A DNA stretch of 64,000 bases from Bacteroidales bacterium (GTDB lineage: Bacteria > Bacteroidota > Bacteroidia > Bacteroidales > UBA4181). The stretch lies in the NCBI GenBank assembly GCA_031275285.1, contig JAISOY010000204.1:1-64000 (forward strand), read 5' to 3'. Below the pieces are notes generated by a model. It saw nothing but the letters and a program-made list of their open reading frames with translations. It was not told where the DNA came from and did not search any database. The position numbers and the translations under genes are program-made. Shown in pieces: positions 34,021 through 43,612 of this stretch (the first letter of the stretch is position 1; each line of letters starts with the position of its first letter).

Positions 34021-36297
34021 TTATTTTATCCCCCAATTGCGGTTGGCTTTGTCGCCCATGGTGAAAACGAGTTTACCGCCCTGTACAAGGTCGTTATGAT
34101 CAATAAAGACGCTGTTCAGGGGTTTTCCATTCAATGTCGCCGATTGGATGTATTTATTATCCGCAGCATTATTCACTGTTTCTATCTCGAAAAATTTTCC
34201 GTTGCCCAAATCAATCTTAACCTTATCGAAAAACGGACTGCCGATGCTGTATTCCGTTGTACCCGGGGTAACCGGATAGAATCCCATCTGCGAGAAAACG
34301 ACAAACGACGACATTCCGCCGCCATCCTCATCACCGGGTAAGCCCATCAGGTCATTCCTGAACCACTGATGTACCAGGGTACGTATCCTTTTTTGCGTTT
34401 TCCATGGTTCGCCTGCATAATTATAGAGATAGGGAATATGCAGCGAAGGCTCGTTAGCCATTGAAAACTGGCCTACATTACCCGTATGGTCGGGTATTTG
34501 TGCATAGAAGGAGTATTTCCCCATCCCTAAAGGTTCCCTGAACATGATGTCCAGGTTTTTGGTGAACTCGCTCTCGCCACCCATCAGGCTGATCAGGTCG
34601 GGAATATTATGTTGTACATCCCAGCGGTAAACCCATCCGTTATTCTCGCCGTAATAACCGCGAGCGCCTATACCGCCGGAATAGCGGTAATCAAACGGTT
34701 GTATGAACTCTCCTTTGCTATCTTTCGGGTGGAAAAATTTCGTTTCGGGGTGAAAAAGATTACGGTAGTTGAATGAACATTTCATGAAATATTCATAATC
34801 TTCGGTCAATCCCAGGTCTTTGGCTAACTGTGCCAGGCACCACTGGTCGTAGGCGGTGCCCAGGGTAACTGCTACGGGTTGACGGCGTTCAAAACCATTT
34901 ACTTCGGGGATGGTTTCTTCTTCGCCTTCCCTGAGCGCCGGAATATATCCGTGTTCCTTATAGAAATCATCGAGTTTTCCGGCTGGTTTTCCCGACCACG
35001 GCGCCAGTGTTTTCTCCATGATGGCCCCCTTACATGCCAGGTAAGCCTGTTTCAGGTCGAACCTGTTCAATCCCTTACGGTGGGCATCCAGAACGGATGC
35101 CACGCCATGGTTGGAATTCATGCGGCGGCTGTCGCCCGTGATCTCAGGAAAGGTAGGCATCCAGAAATGCTCCATCTGTTCGGCCATCAGCACAAGGGAG
35201 TTGATGATATCTTCTTCCCTTTCCTTGTCGATAAGCGTACGCAAAGGATGATGCGCGCGGTACGAGTCCCAGATCCAGTCATCGTTATAAAAAGGCCGGC
35301 CGTTATCTTCATGTACCTTTCCATCGAAAGCGCTGTAATAGCGGCCATCTTCCGAAATACACACAGGGCGTTCGTAACAGCGATAAAGTGAAGTGTAGAA
35401 AACTACCAGGTCTTCTTCCACGCCTCCGGATACCTGAATTTTACCCAGTTCTTTGTTCCATGTGTCCCGTCCTGTTTTTTGTATTTCCGCAAGACTTTTG
35501 CCGGTGACCTCGCGTTCCATATTTTTACGCGCCTGGGTTGCGTCAATGAACGAAATGCCGTAACGCAACGTCAGTTTTTTTGTGTTTGCGGGATAGTTCA
35601 TTATAAGGCAGGCATTACGCCCGTTTGCCGAAGCGCCATCGGTGAGTTTTCCTCCATCCAGTACCGAAACGCTTTGCGGAGCCTGTTCGGGTAGCAGGTA
35701 CACATAAACTCTGGTATTATTCTCCACTATCTGGAAACCCGATAAAGCCACGCCATCCCATGAGAGTTCGCCACGCCTTGAATTCAGGGCTATTTTCACA
35801 TCTTCATTTTTGTCAAAATTTATTTCGTACACGGCAGACTGATGCGAGAGACCGTAATCAACGGAAATATTCTCTTCGTCAAGATATACCGAGTATGAAT
35901 ACGGGGTAATTTTTTCGTTATCGTAACTGTATCTTATAACGGGTCTCATCTCCTTTTTGCTTCCGTAAAACGGAGAAAGGTTGAATGCTGAACTTCCGCG
36001 ATGGCTTGTAACCACGATCGGAAGGCCATCCAATACATCGCCGGTAAAGTCGCGCCGTTCGGGATACACGCGCAGCATGCTGTGCGGCATGTGGATGGTG
36101 GGAAACGTAGGAACCAACAGGTGGCTGATGTTCCCCATGTAGGGATTGACATAATCAACCGGGGATTTTTCCCGGTTTGTTCCACCTGAAGAACAGGAAA
36201 CAAGAACCATCGATGTAATGACGGTAACAAACAGAAAAATATGTCCGGTAAATAACGTCATACTATTTTTAAAGATACTAAATGCGGGATATTTCAT
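34021..36297 (-). CDS. GH92 alpha-mannosidase-family protein, lipoprotein
   Basis: The 758-residue protein has a lipoprotein signal (hydrophobic HIFLFVTVITSMVLVSC); the ATG at 36261 is an alternative start. GH92 hallmarks are present: FYTSLYRCYERP, WDSYRAHHPLRTL, the SMANEPSLHIPYLYNYAGEPWKTQ segment near the catalytic calcium site, and GLPGDEDGGGMSSFVVFSQMGFYPVTPG. The start of the mature protein, DYVNPYMGNISHLLVPTFP, departs from the usual VDPYIGTGGHGHTFPGA, so it is a divergent subfamily. Family members are calcium-dependent exo-alpha-mannosidases, but divergent branches may act on other sugars. Confidence 0.85.
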   Translation of the reverse strand: MKYPAFSIFKNSMTLFTGHIFLFVTVITSMVLVSCSSGGTNREKSPVDYVNPYMGNISHLLVPTFPTIHMPHSMLRVYPERRDFTGDVLDGLPIVVTSHRGSSAFNLSPFYGSKKEMRPVIRYSYDNEKITPYSYSVYLDEENISVDYGLSHQSAVYEINFDKNEDVKIALNSRRGELSWDGVALSGFQIVENNTRVYVYLLPEQAPQSVSVLDGGKLTDGASANGRNACLIMNYPANTKKLTLRYGISFIDATQARKNMEREVTGKSLAEIQKTGRDTWNKELGKIQVSGGVEEDLVVFYTSLYRCYERPVCISEDGRYYSAFDGKVHEDNGRPFYNDDWIWDSYRAHHPLRTLIDKEREEDIINSLVLMAEQMEHFWMPTFPEITGDSRRMNSNHGVASVLDAHRKGLNRFDLKQAYLACKGAIMEKTLAPWSGKPAGKLDDFYKEHGYIPALREGEEETIPEVNGFERRQPVAVTLGTAYDQWCLAQLAKDLGLTEDYEYFMKCSFNYRNLFHPETKFFHPKDSKGEFIQPFDYRYSGGIGARGYYGENNGWVYRWDVQHNIPDLISLMGGESEFTKNLDIMFREPLGMGKYSFYAQIPDHTGNVGQFSMANEPSLHIPYLYNYAGEPWKTQKRIRTLVHQWFRNDLMGLPGDEDGGGMSSFVVFSQMGFYPVTPGTTEYSIGSPFFDKVKIDLGNGKFFEIETVNNAADNKYIQSATLNGKPLNSVFIDHNDLVQGGKLVFTMGDKANRNWGIK

Positions 36298-36320
36298 GAG
36301 AATTGATTTATAGAGTGATT

Positions 36321-38045
36321 TTAAAGTTTTTCAAAAATTTCTTTTCCTTCGGTAACGCCGTTTTCATTAAAAGCGTCAATGGAAAAATAATACCGGGAAT
36401 CACGGTTGAAGAAGCCTCCTTCATACTGGTTTCCGAAAACCATTGCCGTATTTTTCAATTTGTCCTTTTTCACGCCCCAGCGGATAATATACCCTGTGGC
36501 GTCGTCCTGTTTTTTCCAGTTGAAAGATATTCTTCTCCGGTCATCGCGCCTGATAATATCAATATCCGAAACGATGCCGGGCGGATTACCGTTGCCTTTC
36601 CCGAAGACCCGGAACCCCGACAATGAAAATTTCCCGTCCATGTCCTTCATATTGGTGATGCGGAGATACCGCGCTTTTAGCTCCGTATCAAACACGATTA
36701 ATTCATGGGGCATATCTTTTTCGTTTTTTGATTTATCCGCCAAAAGCTTCCATTTATTACCATCGGCAGAATATTCGACAAGATACTGGTATGCAAAATA
36801 AGAATCCGGGGCTTTTATATTGAATCCCTCGTCGGAAAAATTGATTTGCAGTGCATTGACGTTCATCGTTTCGCCCAGGTCGACCTGCCACCATTCGCCT
36901 TTTTTCCCGCTCTGGGACGCCCACCATGTTTCCACTTGCTCATCATTCGCTTTTTCCGGTTCATGCATAGATAACGATGAGGATGCGGTTACTGGTTTCT
37001 TATAGGAAAGAAGGTTCCATCCTGCAGAAAAATCATGGTTTTCGAAATCTGTTTTTTCCTGTGGAACATGGAAAGGATAATCAGTAAAAACCGTATGGGC
37101 ATACATGCAGCTATCATCCGAAAAATATACGGGGAACAAGCCTAAACGCCTCTCGAACATATGCCTGACGGAAATACACATGGTAGCAACGTGCCAGTAA
37201 TTACCGTATTTATCCTTGAATGTATGTCCATGCCCCGCTCCACCGATGAATCCTCCGGGTTTGAACGAAAACGGACTGTTCTCCTCGTAGGTGTAGGGGC
37301 CGAGCGGTTTGTCGGAAACGTACATCCCGTCGCCATATATGCGGAACTCCGTACCCGGAGCGGCATACTGCAAATAATATTTCCCTTTATACTTGATGAT
37401 GCAGGGGCCTTCGTTATATCCGTCCTTGTTTTTTTCGTTATGATGACCCGGCGCTTCCCACCCGTATTTGTCCGAATGGTGTTCGATCAATATTTTCGCT
37501 TCACCCACCGCCTTAAACTTATCTTTTGGATCGACTTCGACCCCTATGATGGGATCTTTATCGGAACATCCCCAATACATGTAAACCCGCCCGTCATCAT
37601 CTTTGAAGAAAGCGGGATCAACGGATCCTTTGATCTGGAACCGGAATTTCGAGTCGATATCTTCCCAATCGTCCGTATCGGGATTGGCGTTTTTGAATAT
37701 TTTAGGTTCTGAAGAACTCATGAAATACATTGCGTCATCCATCACCATGATGGTTGGAGCGTAATGTTCTATGGTCGTAATCGTTTTACAGGGAATATAC
37801 GTCCATTCCGTAAGATTGGGAGAACTCCAGTAACCTCCCGATTTTGAGGCAAAAAGGTAGTATTTACCTTTGAAATATTCCAGAACAGGATCGGCGGCTT
37901 CCCTTCTTGAAGGATCGTCAAACTGAAAACGATAATTCAGGTTCATCGGGTTGGCAATGATATGGCCGTTTTTCTGCTCCACTTCGGAAACCGAACAACT
38001 AACCGATACGAGAAGGATAATGGCAAAATGACAGATTGATTTCAT
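36321..38045 (-). CDS. GH43-like enzyme with F5/8C and fibronectin-like domains, lipoprotein
   Basis: The start at 38045 gives 574 residues with signal MKSICHFAIILLVSVSC (lipobox SVSC). The GH43-type propeller has EAADPVLEYFKGKYYLFAS (base), KGSVDPAFFKDDDGRVYMYWG (pKa Asp) and GYNEGPCIIKYKGKYYLQYA (acid Glu). Residues about 350-490 are a discoidin (F5/8 type C, CBM32-like) domain: SSLSMHEPEKANDEQVETWWAS, then WWQVDLGETMNVNALQI and ARYLRITNM. The last 85 residues look like a fibronectin-III module. The product is surface or periplasmic. It follows GH92 by 23 bases and is probably co-transcribed. Confidence 0.85.
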   Translation of the reverse strand: MKSICHFAIILLVSVSCSVSEVEQKNGHIIANPMNLNYRFQFDDPSRREAADPVLEYFKGKYYLFASKSGGYWSSPNLTEWTYIPCKTITTIEHYAPTIMVMDDAMYFMSSSEPKIFKNANPDTDDWEDIDSKFRFQIKGSVDPAFFKDDDGRVYMYWGCSDKDPIIGVEVDPKDKFKAVGEAKILIEHHSDKYGWEAPGHHNEKNKDGYNEGPCIIKYKGKYYLQYAAPGTEFRIYGDGMYVSDKPLGPYTYEENSPFSFKPGGFIGGAGHGHTFKDKYGNYWHVATMCISVRHMFERRLGLFPVYFSDDSCMYAHTVFTDYPFHVPQEKTDFENHDFSAGWNLLSYKKPVTASSSLSMHEPEKANDEQVETWWASQSGKKGEWWQVDLGETMNVNALQINFSDEGFNIKAPDSYFAYQYLVEYSADGNKWKLLADKSKNEKDMPHELIVFDTELKARYLRITNMKDMDGKFSLSGFRVFGKGNGNPPGIVSDIDIIRRDDRRRISFNWKKQDDATGYIIRWGVKKDKLKNTAMVFGNQYEGGFFNRDSRYYFSIDAFNENGVTEGKEIFEKL

Positions 38046-38079
38046 GGTTTGATTATTTTTTCTTTTCAAAAACCCTCTT

Positions 38080-38172
38080 TAAGCACTTAGTGCTATTTAT
38101 TGTTTTCTTAAGTTGCATTGATCAAATGGATTACGTTCAGCAAATATGACATTAATTATTTTATATTACTTA
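38080..38172 (-). repeat. 93-bp dispersed element, copy 5 (inverted)
   Basis: It runs TAAGCACTTAGTGCT to TATATTACTTA, larger subfamily. The centre of the terminal palindrome is changed while both arms are kept. It lies 34 bases upstream of the GH43-F5/8C gene. Confidence 0.92.
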
Positions 38173-38216
38173 AAATACAGAAGGTTCCTGAAAAGAATCA
38201 ATTGGAGTTAAATATC

Positions 38217-39467
38217 CTATTTTCTTTCGGGCATTTTAAAAGACAACGGTTTTTCGCGGCGCAACATTTTCGATGCTTCGCCGGTAAGGAACAGGTAATG
38301 GTCGGTTGGTTCGCCGTCGAGGCCGAGCATTTTAAAGTGTTCGCCTACGGGCGGGTTGTCCGATACTTTGAAAATAGCCGTTCCTTCATTCACTTCGTCG
38401 AACATGGCTATGTAGATCATTTCGGCACCGGCATTGATGGCCGTAGTGATCTGATTCCAATAGAAGCGGCCACCCTGGCGCGGGATAGAACCGAGAGGCA
38501 TCGCTTCCTCGAAACCAGGGCCTTTACTCAGGTTGTACCAGCTGAATCCGGGCGTTACACAAGGAACGTAGCTTACGCCGTTTTCCTTGCACCATTTGAT
38601 GTCGGCTAGGATATGGTCGCGGAGGCGGTTCATTTCGTAATGGAGCAGCGGAGTAAACCGTTGTACCATCCAGGGGAGAACGATATCGGCTTTACGGATC
38701 ACGTCATGCAGGTAAGGATCTGGCAGGCAGTCGTGCTTCAGTTCACGCCAGCAGGTAGGCACGCCGAGCATGACGCTGCATCCACCGTATACAGGATCGT
38801 TCTGCAGGAAATCGATGAAACGCTCAATGCCAATGTCACGTGTATTATAAGGACGGTCAGGAAATCCGATTCCCCAGATGGCTACGAGCGGTTTCCCGTT
38901 GAAGAATACGTAAGTTTGTGTTCCCCGCTGGTTGGTTACCCGTAAAGAATCCACCAAATATTTCCAGTCTTCGATCAGGCTCGAACAATCCTGTCCGATT
39001 CTCAACCCGGAAAGGTCATACATCACGCCAATGGCGCGTTCGTATTTGGAGGCTGCTTCCATAGCGTTTTTCAGTACGACATTCCTTGCTTCGCCTCGCC
39101 GGGCCGCCCCGAAAAATCGCTGCATAAAAACACCGTCAACGCCGTATTCCTTCATCCATTTGAAATGAAGGTCAACAGTGCTCTTATCGGTCGAACTGAA
39201 AAAGCGGGCTGTGCTACCATCGGCATGTTTCAGGCCGGTCGGGTAGGTTTTTTCGTATTCCCTGACGTCCGGCCACATATCAATGTGAATTTTTTCCGGA
39301 TCGGGATGCATCACCCCGTTTTCTGGCGCACGGAACCATCCCTGGTAGCCGGCCATTGCCAATCCTTTATAAGAAGGGTATTTTGTCGTTTTTGAATGTT
39401 TGTTTTGTGCGTTAACCGATAACGATAAAACGGATAACAGGATAAATACCGGAATACACTGTTTCAT
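38217..39467 (-). CDS. GH71/GH99-like secreted protein
   Basis: The 416-residue protein has a Sec signal (MKQCIPVFILLSVLSLSVNAQ). The mature part reads GLAMAGYQGWFRAPENG, HIDMWPDVREYEKTYPTG, DLHFKWMKEYGVDGVFMQRF and a C-terminal AEMIYIAMFDEVNEGTAIFK. These are the signs of the GH99-like TIM-barrel group, often called GH71/99-like. GH99 enzymes are endo-alpha-mannosidases, but these Bacteroidota proteins have not been assigned a substrate that I can name. The Glu pair in MFDEVNEGT is a likely active-site feature. It is in the minus-strand array. Confidence 0.8.
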   Translation of the reverse strand: MKQCIPVFILLSVLSLSVNAQNKHSKTTKYPSYKGLAMAGYQGWFRAPENGVMHPDPEKIHIDMWPDVREYEKTYPTGLKHADGSTARFFSSTDKSTVDLHFKWMKEYGVDGVFMQRFFGAARRGEARNVVLKNAMEAASKYERAIGVMYDLSGLRIGQDCSSLIEDWKYLVDSLRVTNQRGTQTYVFFNGKPLVAIWGIGFPDRPYNTRDIGIERFIDFLQNDPVYGGCSVMLGVPTCWRELKHDCLPDPYLHDVIRKADIVLPWMVQRFTPLLHYEMNRLRDHILADIKWCKENGVSYVPCVTPGFSWYNLSKGPGFEEAMPLGSIPRQGGRFYWNQITTAINAGAEMIYIAMFDEVNEGTAIFKVSDNPPVGEHFKMLGLDGEPTDHYLFLTGEASKMLRREKPLSFKMPERK

Positions 39468-39526
39468 TGATTATTGTTTATTGATTATTGAATATTTGTC
39501 TTTTCATGAATAACCGGAGTCAAAAA

Positions 39527-39597
39527 TTATTCATTCAATTGATACCTGACAAAAGCAAAACGCTTGCTGTCCGGAGCCCAGGAATTGACATTGATTG
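39527..39597 (-). pseudogene. C-terminal stub of a PD40/TolB-like propeller gene
   Basis: On the minus strand the frame reads INVNSWAPDSKRFAFVRYQLNE and then TAA at 39527. The WAPDSKRFAFVRY motif is typical of WD40-like beta-propellers (PD40). Nothing upstream continues the gene: the frame runs into the truncated 93-bp repeat at 39586-39611, directly followed by the GH3 stop codon. It is a deletion scar. Confidence 0.6.
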
Positions 39598-39611
39598 TTT
39601 TATATTACTTA
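39586..39611 (-). repeat. 93-bp element, truncated copy (26 bp)
   Basis: It matches only the end with TGACATTGATTG and TATATTACTTA. The other 67 bases are missing, replaced by the propeller-gene stub. Like copy 3, it abuts a stop codon (GH3 gene, 39612). Confidence 0.75.
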
Positions 39612-42158
39612 CTAAAGTACAAACTCACTGTTTAGCCGGATATCTTCCGAGGAAGAACCAATCATAAACCGGTAGGTTCCTTTGGGCGTAACGAAATCGT
39701 TTTTCGTTTCGTCCCAATAACGCAACAGGCTCTTTTTGATTTTTATTTCTACCTTTTTGTTCTCTCCTCTGCGGATGGTATTCCGTACGAAACCTTTCAG
39801 TTCCTTGTTGGGCGTTACTACGCCCACATCCGGCAATTTTACGTACACCTGTGAAACTTCGTCGCCGTTGTGTTTTCCCGAGTTTTTTACATTGAAAGAA
39901 ATGAGCAGTTCATCACCGAGGTCTTTTATTTCGGGTTTGGCGTAATTGAAGGTTGTATAACTCAACCCGTAGCCGAAAGGATACAGCGGCTTGCTGGTGA
40001 AATACTGGTATGTGCGCCCTTTTGTGATGTCATAATCGTCAAACGGAGGCAGTTCGTCCAATGAGCTATAATATGTCAGGGGTAATCTTCCGCCGGGGTT
40101 GTAATCGCCGAACAACACTTCCGCTACGGCAGTTCCTCCCTGCTCGCCCGGATACCAGGCATTCACGATGGCGGGTATGTTATCCTGCATCCAGTTAACG
40201 GCAAGTGAACTTCCTGCAACAAGCACCACCACGATATTCGGATTGACCTTGTACAATTCTTCGATAAATTCGCGCTGGTCTTCGGGCAGGAAGATGTCGG
40301 AACGATCTTTGCCTTCCCTTTCAATGGTTTTGTTGATGCCGAGAACGGCCACCACCATATCGCATTCGCGCGCCGCTTTTCCGGCTGCTCCGTACAGATC
40401 GATGCGGTCTTTCTTGGCTGTTTCCGGAACGCGCCATTGCAAACGGGCTAAAGCATAATCGCGGTTGTCGAAATATTCAGCTTTCAGGTTATAATCCTTA
40501 CCGGCTTCGAGATAAATATTGGCAGTATCCATCGTCAGTCCGCCGCGGCGCCAAGAGTCAATCAATGTCTTCCCGTCGATGCTCAACCGGCAACCGTCGT
40601 CATTGCTGAAACTGAACGTGTAATTCCCGGAAACGGACGGCCGCAATTTACCCGTCCAGCGGACAGACAAAGGTGATTCGGGCAGGAACGGGTCGGGGGC
40701 CTGATTGGCCGGTTCGAAATTGATCCATTCCTCCGTGCGTACTTTCGGGTCACCTTTCAGTTCCATATTGTCGAAATACTCGGTTTTCAGCCCTTCCGGA
40801 AAATTGCCGCCCTGAATCAGCTCCATGCCGTCTTTGGCCGATTTCCAAGGCGCATGAACAATCTTCACGTCCTTGCCCACGCGGTTGCGGATACCCTGTA
40901 AGATGGATACCGGTTCGTTGGCGGGCGTTCCGCTGTAATCACCAAACTCCGAGTTGGCCGCATTGATCCCGACCACAGCAATGGATTTCACCTTCTTCGT
41001 ATTAACGGGAAGCGTATTCTTGCTGTTCTTCAACAACACGATACTCTGGCGGGCGGATTCCAACGCCAGTTCTTTATGTTTTTCCGAACCGATAACGCTG
41101 ACGGGAATTTTACTGTACGGATTGGATGTCGGGTTATCGAAAAAACCAAGCAACATGCGGGCACGTAACACGCGGTATGCCGCCGTATCGATTTCGGCCT
41201 GCGACACCATATATTGCTTGTAGGCATTGAGTAGAGGGGTAATATACACATCGTCGCCGCATTCCAGGTCGAGGCCGGCTTTGATGGATAAGGTGGCGGC
41301 TGCTTCCTTCGTCTTCACATATTTCATTGCCGAAACCAGCAGGCTCGGCCCGCCGCAATCGGATACCACGTAGCCGTTGAAACCCCAGTCGTGGCGAAGC
41401 ACTTTGGTCAGCAACCATGGATTGGCGGTACAGGGAACATCGTTGATAGCATTGTAAGCCGACATAATAGAAGCCGCTTTACCTTCCTTCACGCACATCT
41501 CGAAAGCCGGCAGGTAATATTCACGCAACTGCCGTTCGGATATTTGCGGATTGCACACAAAACGGTTGTGTTCCTCATTGTTTGCGGCAAAATGTTTGGG
41601 TGTGGAAACGATTTTCAGGTAACGGCTGTCGTTGCCCTGCAAACCTCGCACGAAAGCGGTTCCCAGCACGCCGGCCAGATACGGGTCTTCGCCGTAGGTT
41701 TCGGGCGTGCGTCCCCAGCGTGGGTCTCTCGACATATTTACGGTGGGCGACCAGAAAGTGAGCAGATCGGTAAAACGCGCGGTTTGCAACCGTCCATACT
41801 CAAGGTAATTCCAGCGGGCGCGGGCTTCGTCCGAAATGGCCGTAGCCACTTTGTGATGCAAATCCGGGTTCCACATGCTGGCAAGGCCTATCGCCTGGGG
41901 AAAAACCGTGAAGCGGCCGGGACGTACAACGCCGTGGAGCGCTTCGTTGCCGTGATAATACTTGGGGATATCCAGCCGTTCAATTCCGGGAGAAGTTGCC
42001 CGGAGCAAACTTATTTTTTCCTCGATTGTCAAACGGGACAGTAAATCCATGATACGGTCGTGGACAGGCGCTTTTTCATTCCTAAAAAGCATGTTATCCT
42101 GCGCACCGGCGGGAAACATTCCGAAGACAAGCAAAAGAGCGAAAACAATTCTTTTCAT
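39612..42158 (-). CDS. GH3 beta-glycosidase with PA14 insert
   Basis: The 848-residue protein has a Sec signal (MKRIVFALLLVFGMFPAGAQ). The GH3 barrel carries YYHGNEALHGVVRPG, STPKHFAANNEEHNRF and the nucleophile D267 in YVVSDCGG. The second domain is split by a PA14 domain (about 455-580, GLKTEYFDNMELKGD to NLKAEYFDNRDYALARLQW), then GINKTIEREGKDRSDIFLP with a likely acid/base Glu. A fibronectin-like C-terminal domain (KPLYPFGYGLSYTTFNY, then GDEVSQVYV) follows. It may be a beta-glucosidase or beta-xylosidase; PA14 inserts usually shape the active-site entrance. G+C content is high relative to the left part of the window. Confidence 0.9.
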   Translation of the reverse strand: MKRIVFALLLVFGMFPAGAQDNMLFRNEKAPVHDRIMDLLSRLTIEEKISLLRATSPGIERLDIPKYYHGNEALHGVVRPGRFTVFPQAIGLASMWNPDLHHKVATAISDEARARWNYLEYGRLQTARFTDLLTFWSPTVNMSRDPRWGRTPETYGEDPYLAGVLGTAFVRGLQGNDSRYLKIVSTPKHFAANNEEHNRFVCNPQISERQLREYYLPAFEMCVKEGKAASIMSAYNAINDVPCTANPWLLTKVLRHDWGFNGYVVSDCGGPSLLVSAMKYVKTKEAAATLSIKAGLDLECGDDVYITPLLNAYKQYMVSQAEIDTAAYRVLRARMLLGFFDNPTSNPYSKIPVSVIGSEKHKELALESARQSIVLLKNSKNTLPVNTKKVKSIAVVGINAANSEFGDYSGTPANEPVSILQGIRNRVGKDVKIVHAPWKSAKDGMELIQGGNFPEGLKTEYFDNMELKGDPKVRTEEWINFEPANQAPDPFLPESPLSVRWTGKLRPSVSGNYTFSFSNDDGCRLSIDGKTLIDSWRRGGLTMDTANIYLEAGKDYNLKAEYFDNRDYALARLQWRVPETAKKDRIDLYGAAGKAARECDMVVAVLGINKTIEREGKDRSDIFLPEDQREFIEELYKVNPNIVVVLVAGSSLAVNWMQDNIPAIVNAWYPGEQGGTAVAEVLFGDYNPGGRLPLTYYSSLDELPPFDDYDITKGRTYQYFTSKPLYPFGYGLSYTTFNYAKPEIKDLGDELLISFNVKNSGKHNGDEVSQVYVKLPDVGVVTPNKELKGFVRNTIRRGENKKVEIKIKKSLLRYWDETKNDFVTPKGTYRFMIGSSSEDIRLNSEFVL

Positions 42159-42182
42159 TTTTAATTCTGTTTTTTATGCATT

Positions 42183-43607
42183 TTATTTTCTAATAACCAA
42201 TGTATGGAAAGATTGTGGCTTCAGTGTCAGGCTATAAATATCTTCACCGATTTTTATGCTGGGGGAAACCACGCTATTGTTTTTGTTCCGAATAACCAGA
42301 ACCAAACTGCCATCGACATTCCTGAATGCCAGCATATCGTTAAATTCGCCGGTGACAGATAAACGTTGCGCGCCCGGAAGCACATAATGACTGAAATGTT
42401 TCATCAGGTAATACTCATAATTGTACTTATAGGTTTTTGACTGTACATCCACGGTAATTAATGAATTCTGGCTCCATCCCCATCGGCTTACTCCTCCTTT
42501 TTCTAATGAAATATTCCAATAGCAATATACATTCGTACCGTTCGAAAGATAATGTTTCATCAATTCCCATGCATAACAACAATATTCCCAATCATTTCTC
42601 CCATCTCCACATTCCTGTTCTGTCTGGTATATTTTCAGCAAAGGATAATCTGTATGTATTTTACCGACAGCGCCTTTTCCTGCCCATTGGAAACCTACGC
42701 CTTTAATGTATTTACTGCTTTTTTCATCCAGCAATAGCGTATCGACCAATAGCGTGTTGGGCCTTTCCATGGTGCCGAACATTACCTCTGTTCCAATCTT
42801 CGCCATATGAGGGCCAAGATATTCGCCAACAAACGTATTTATTCCGGAAGCCGTCCATGTGCAACTCGGAAATACCTGACAGGAATTAAACTCATTTTGC
42901 GGCATTACCATCGAAATATGAATCCCTTCATTTCTATATGCCTCAATAAATTTCGCGAAATAAAGTGCGTATGCTTCAAAATATTTTTCATCCTGAATAA
43001 ACATGTTCGTCCCTTCTTTTCCCATCTGGGAAGGAAGCAATCCATTCGGAAATTTCTCGTTTCCGGAAACATTGCAAGCATAATGCTTGTTATATTTCAT
43101 CCATGCAGGCGGAGACCACGGAGACGCCCATATAGTTAACGAAGGGTTATAATTTTTCGCCAACCGGATAAAAGGTATTAAAGTTTCGAAATCATTAGCA
43201 ATAGAGAAATTTTTCATTTCAAAATCACCTTCAGTCTCGTTGTACGAATACCAGTTCCGTGAAAAATCATTTGCTCCGACAGGCATCCTGCAAATCGTAA
43301 AATTTGTCCCCTTTCCGGGATAGAATAATTCTTTCAGAATATCATCCCTGTCTTTTTCAGACAACGCACTTAATGAAGTCCAACCCAATTCGTTAAAACA
43401 AGCGCCGAAACCATCGATGGTTTGTTCTGGGTTTGCCAGATGTACTTCCGCACTAATGGATGCACCTCCTTTTTCTGTTTTTATATGCTGACTTTCCTGA
43501 TGAACCCAGGAATTATCGGGAGTAGACATCACCCAGTCAATAATTTTCTGTTTTTTGCAGGAAACGCATACAAAAGCGATACATAAAGAAAATAAAATTG
43601 TTCTCAT
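42183..43607 (-). CDS. GH30 glycoside hydrolase, lipoprotein
   Basis: The 474-residue protein has a lipoprotein signal (MRTILFSLCIAFVCVSC). The GH30 barrel shows QTIDGFGACFNELGW near the start, FTICRMPVGANDFSRNWYSY, WASPWSPPAWMK, acid/base E239 in VMPQNEFNSC and the nucleophile region IYQTEQECGDG (E330 or E332). The C-terminal beta domain ends SFHTLVIRK. Family activities include beta-glucosidase, beta-xylosidase, beta-1,6-glucanase and beta-fucosidase. It lies between GH3 (24-base gap) and the GH43-GH95 fusion (5-base gap), so the three are one operon. Confidence 0.9.
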   Translation of the reverse strand: MRTILFSLCIAFVCVSCKKQKIIDWVMSTPDNSWVHQESQHIKTEKGGASISAEVHLANPEQTIDGFGACFNELGWTSLSALSEKDRDDILKELFYPGKGTNFTICRMPVGANDFSRNWYSYNETEGDFEMKNFSIANDFETLIPFIRLAKNYNPSLTIWASPWSPPAWMKYNKHYACNVSGNEKFPNGLLPSQMGKEGTNMFIQDEKYFEAYALYFAKFIEAYRNEGIHISMVMPQNEFNSCQVFPSCTWTASGINTFVGEYLGPHMAKIGTEVMFGTMERPNTLLVDTLLLDEKSSKYIKGVGFQWAGKGAVGKIHTDYPLLKIYQTEQECGDGRNDWEYCCYAWELMKHYLSNGTNVYCYWNISLEKGGVSRWGWSQNSLITVDVQSKTYKYNYEYYLMKHFSHYVLPGAQRLSVTGEFNDMLAFRNVDGSLVLVIRNKNNSVVSPSIKIGEDIYSLTLKPQSFHTLVIRK

Positions 43608-43612
43608 AACTT

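Noticed and set aside
41391-42044. A 217-codon open frame antisense to the PA14-containing GH3 gene
   Set aside because: It is opposite the GH3 catalytic domain with its conserved motifs, and shows no features of its own.
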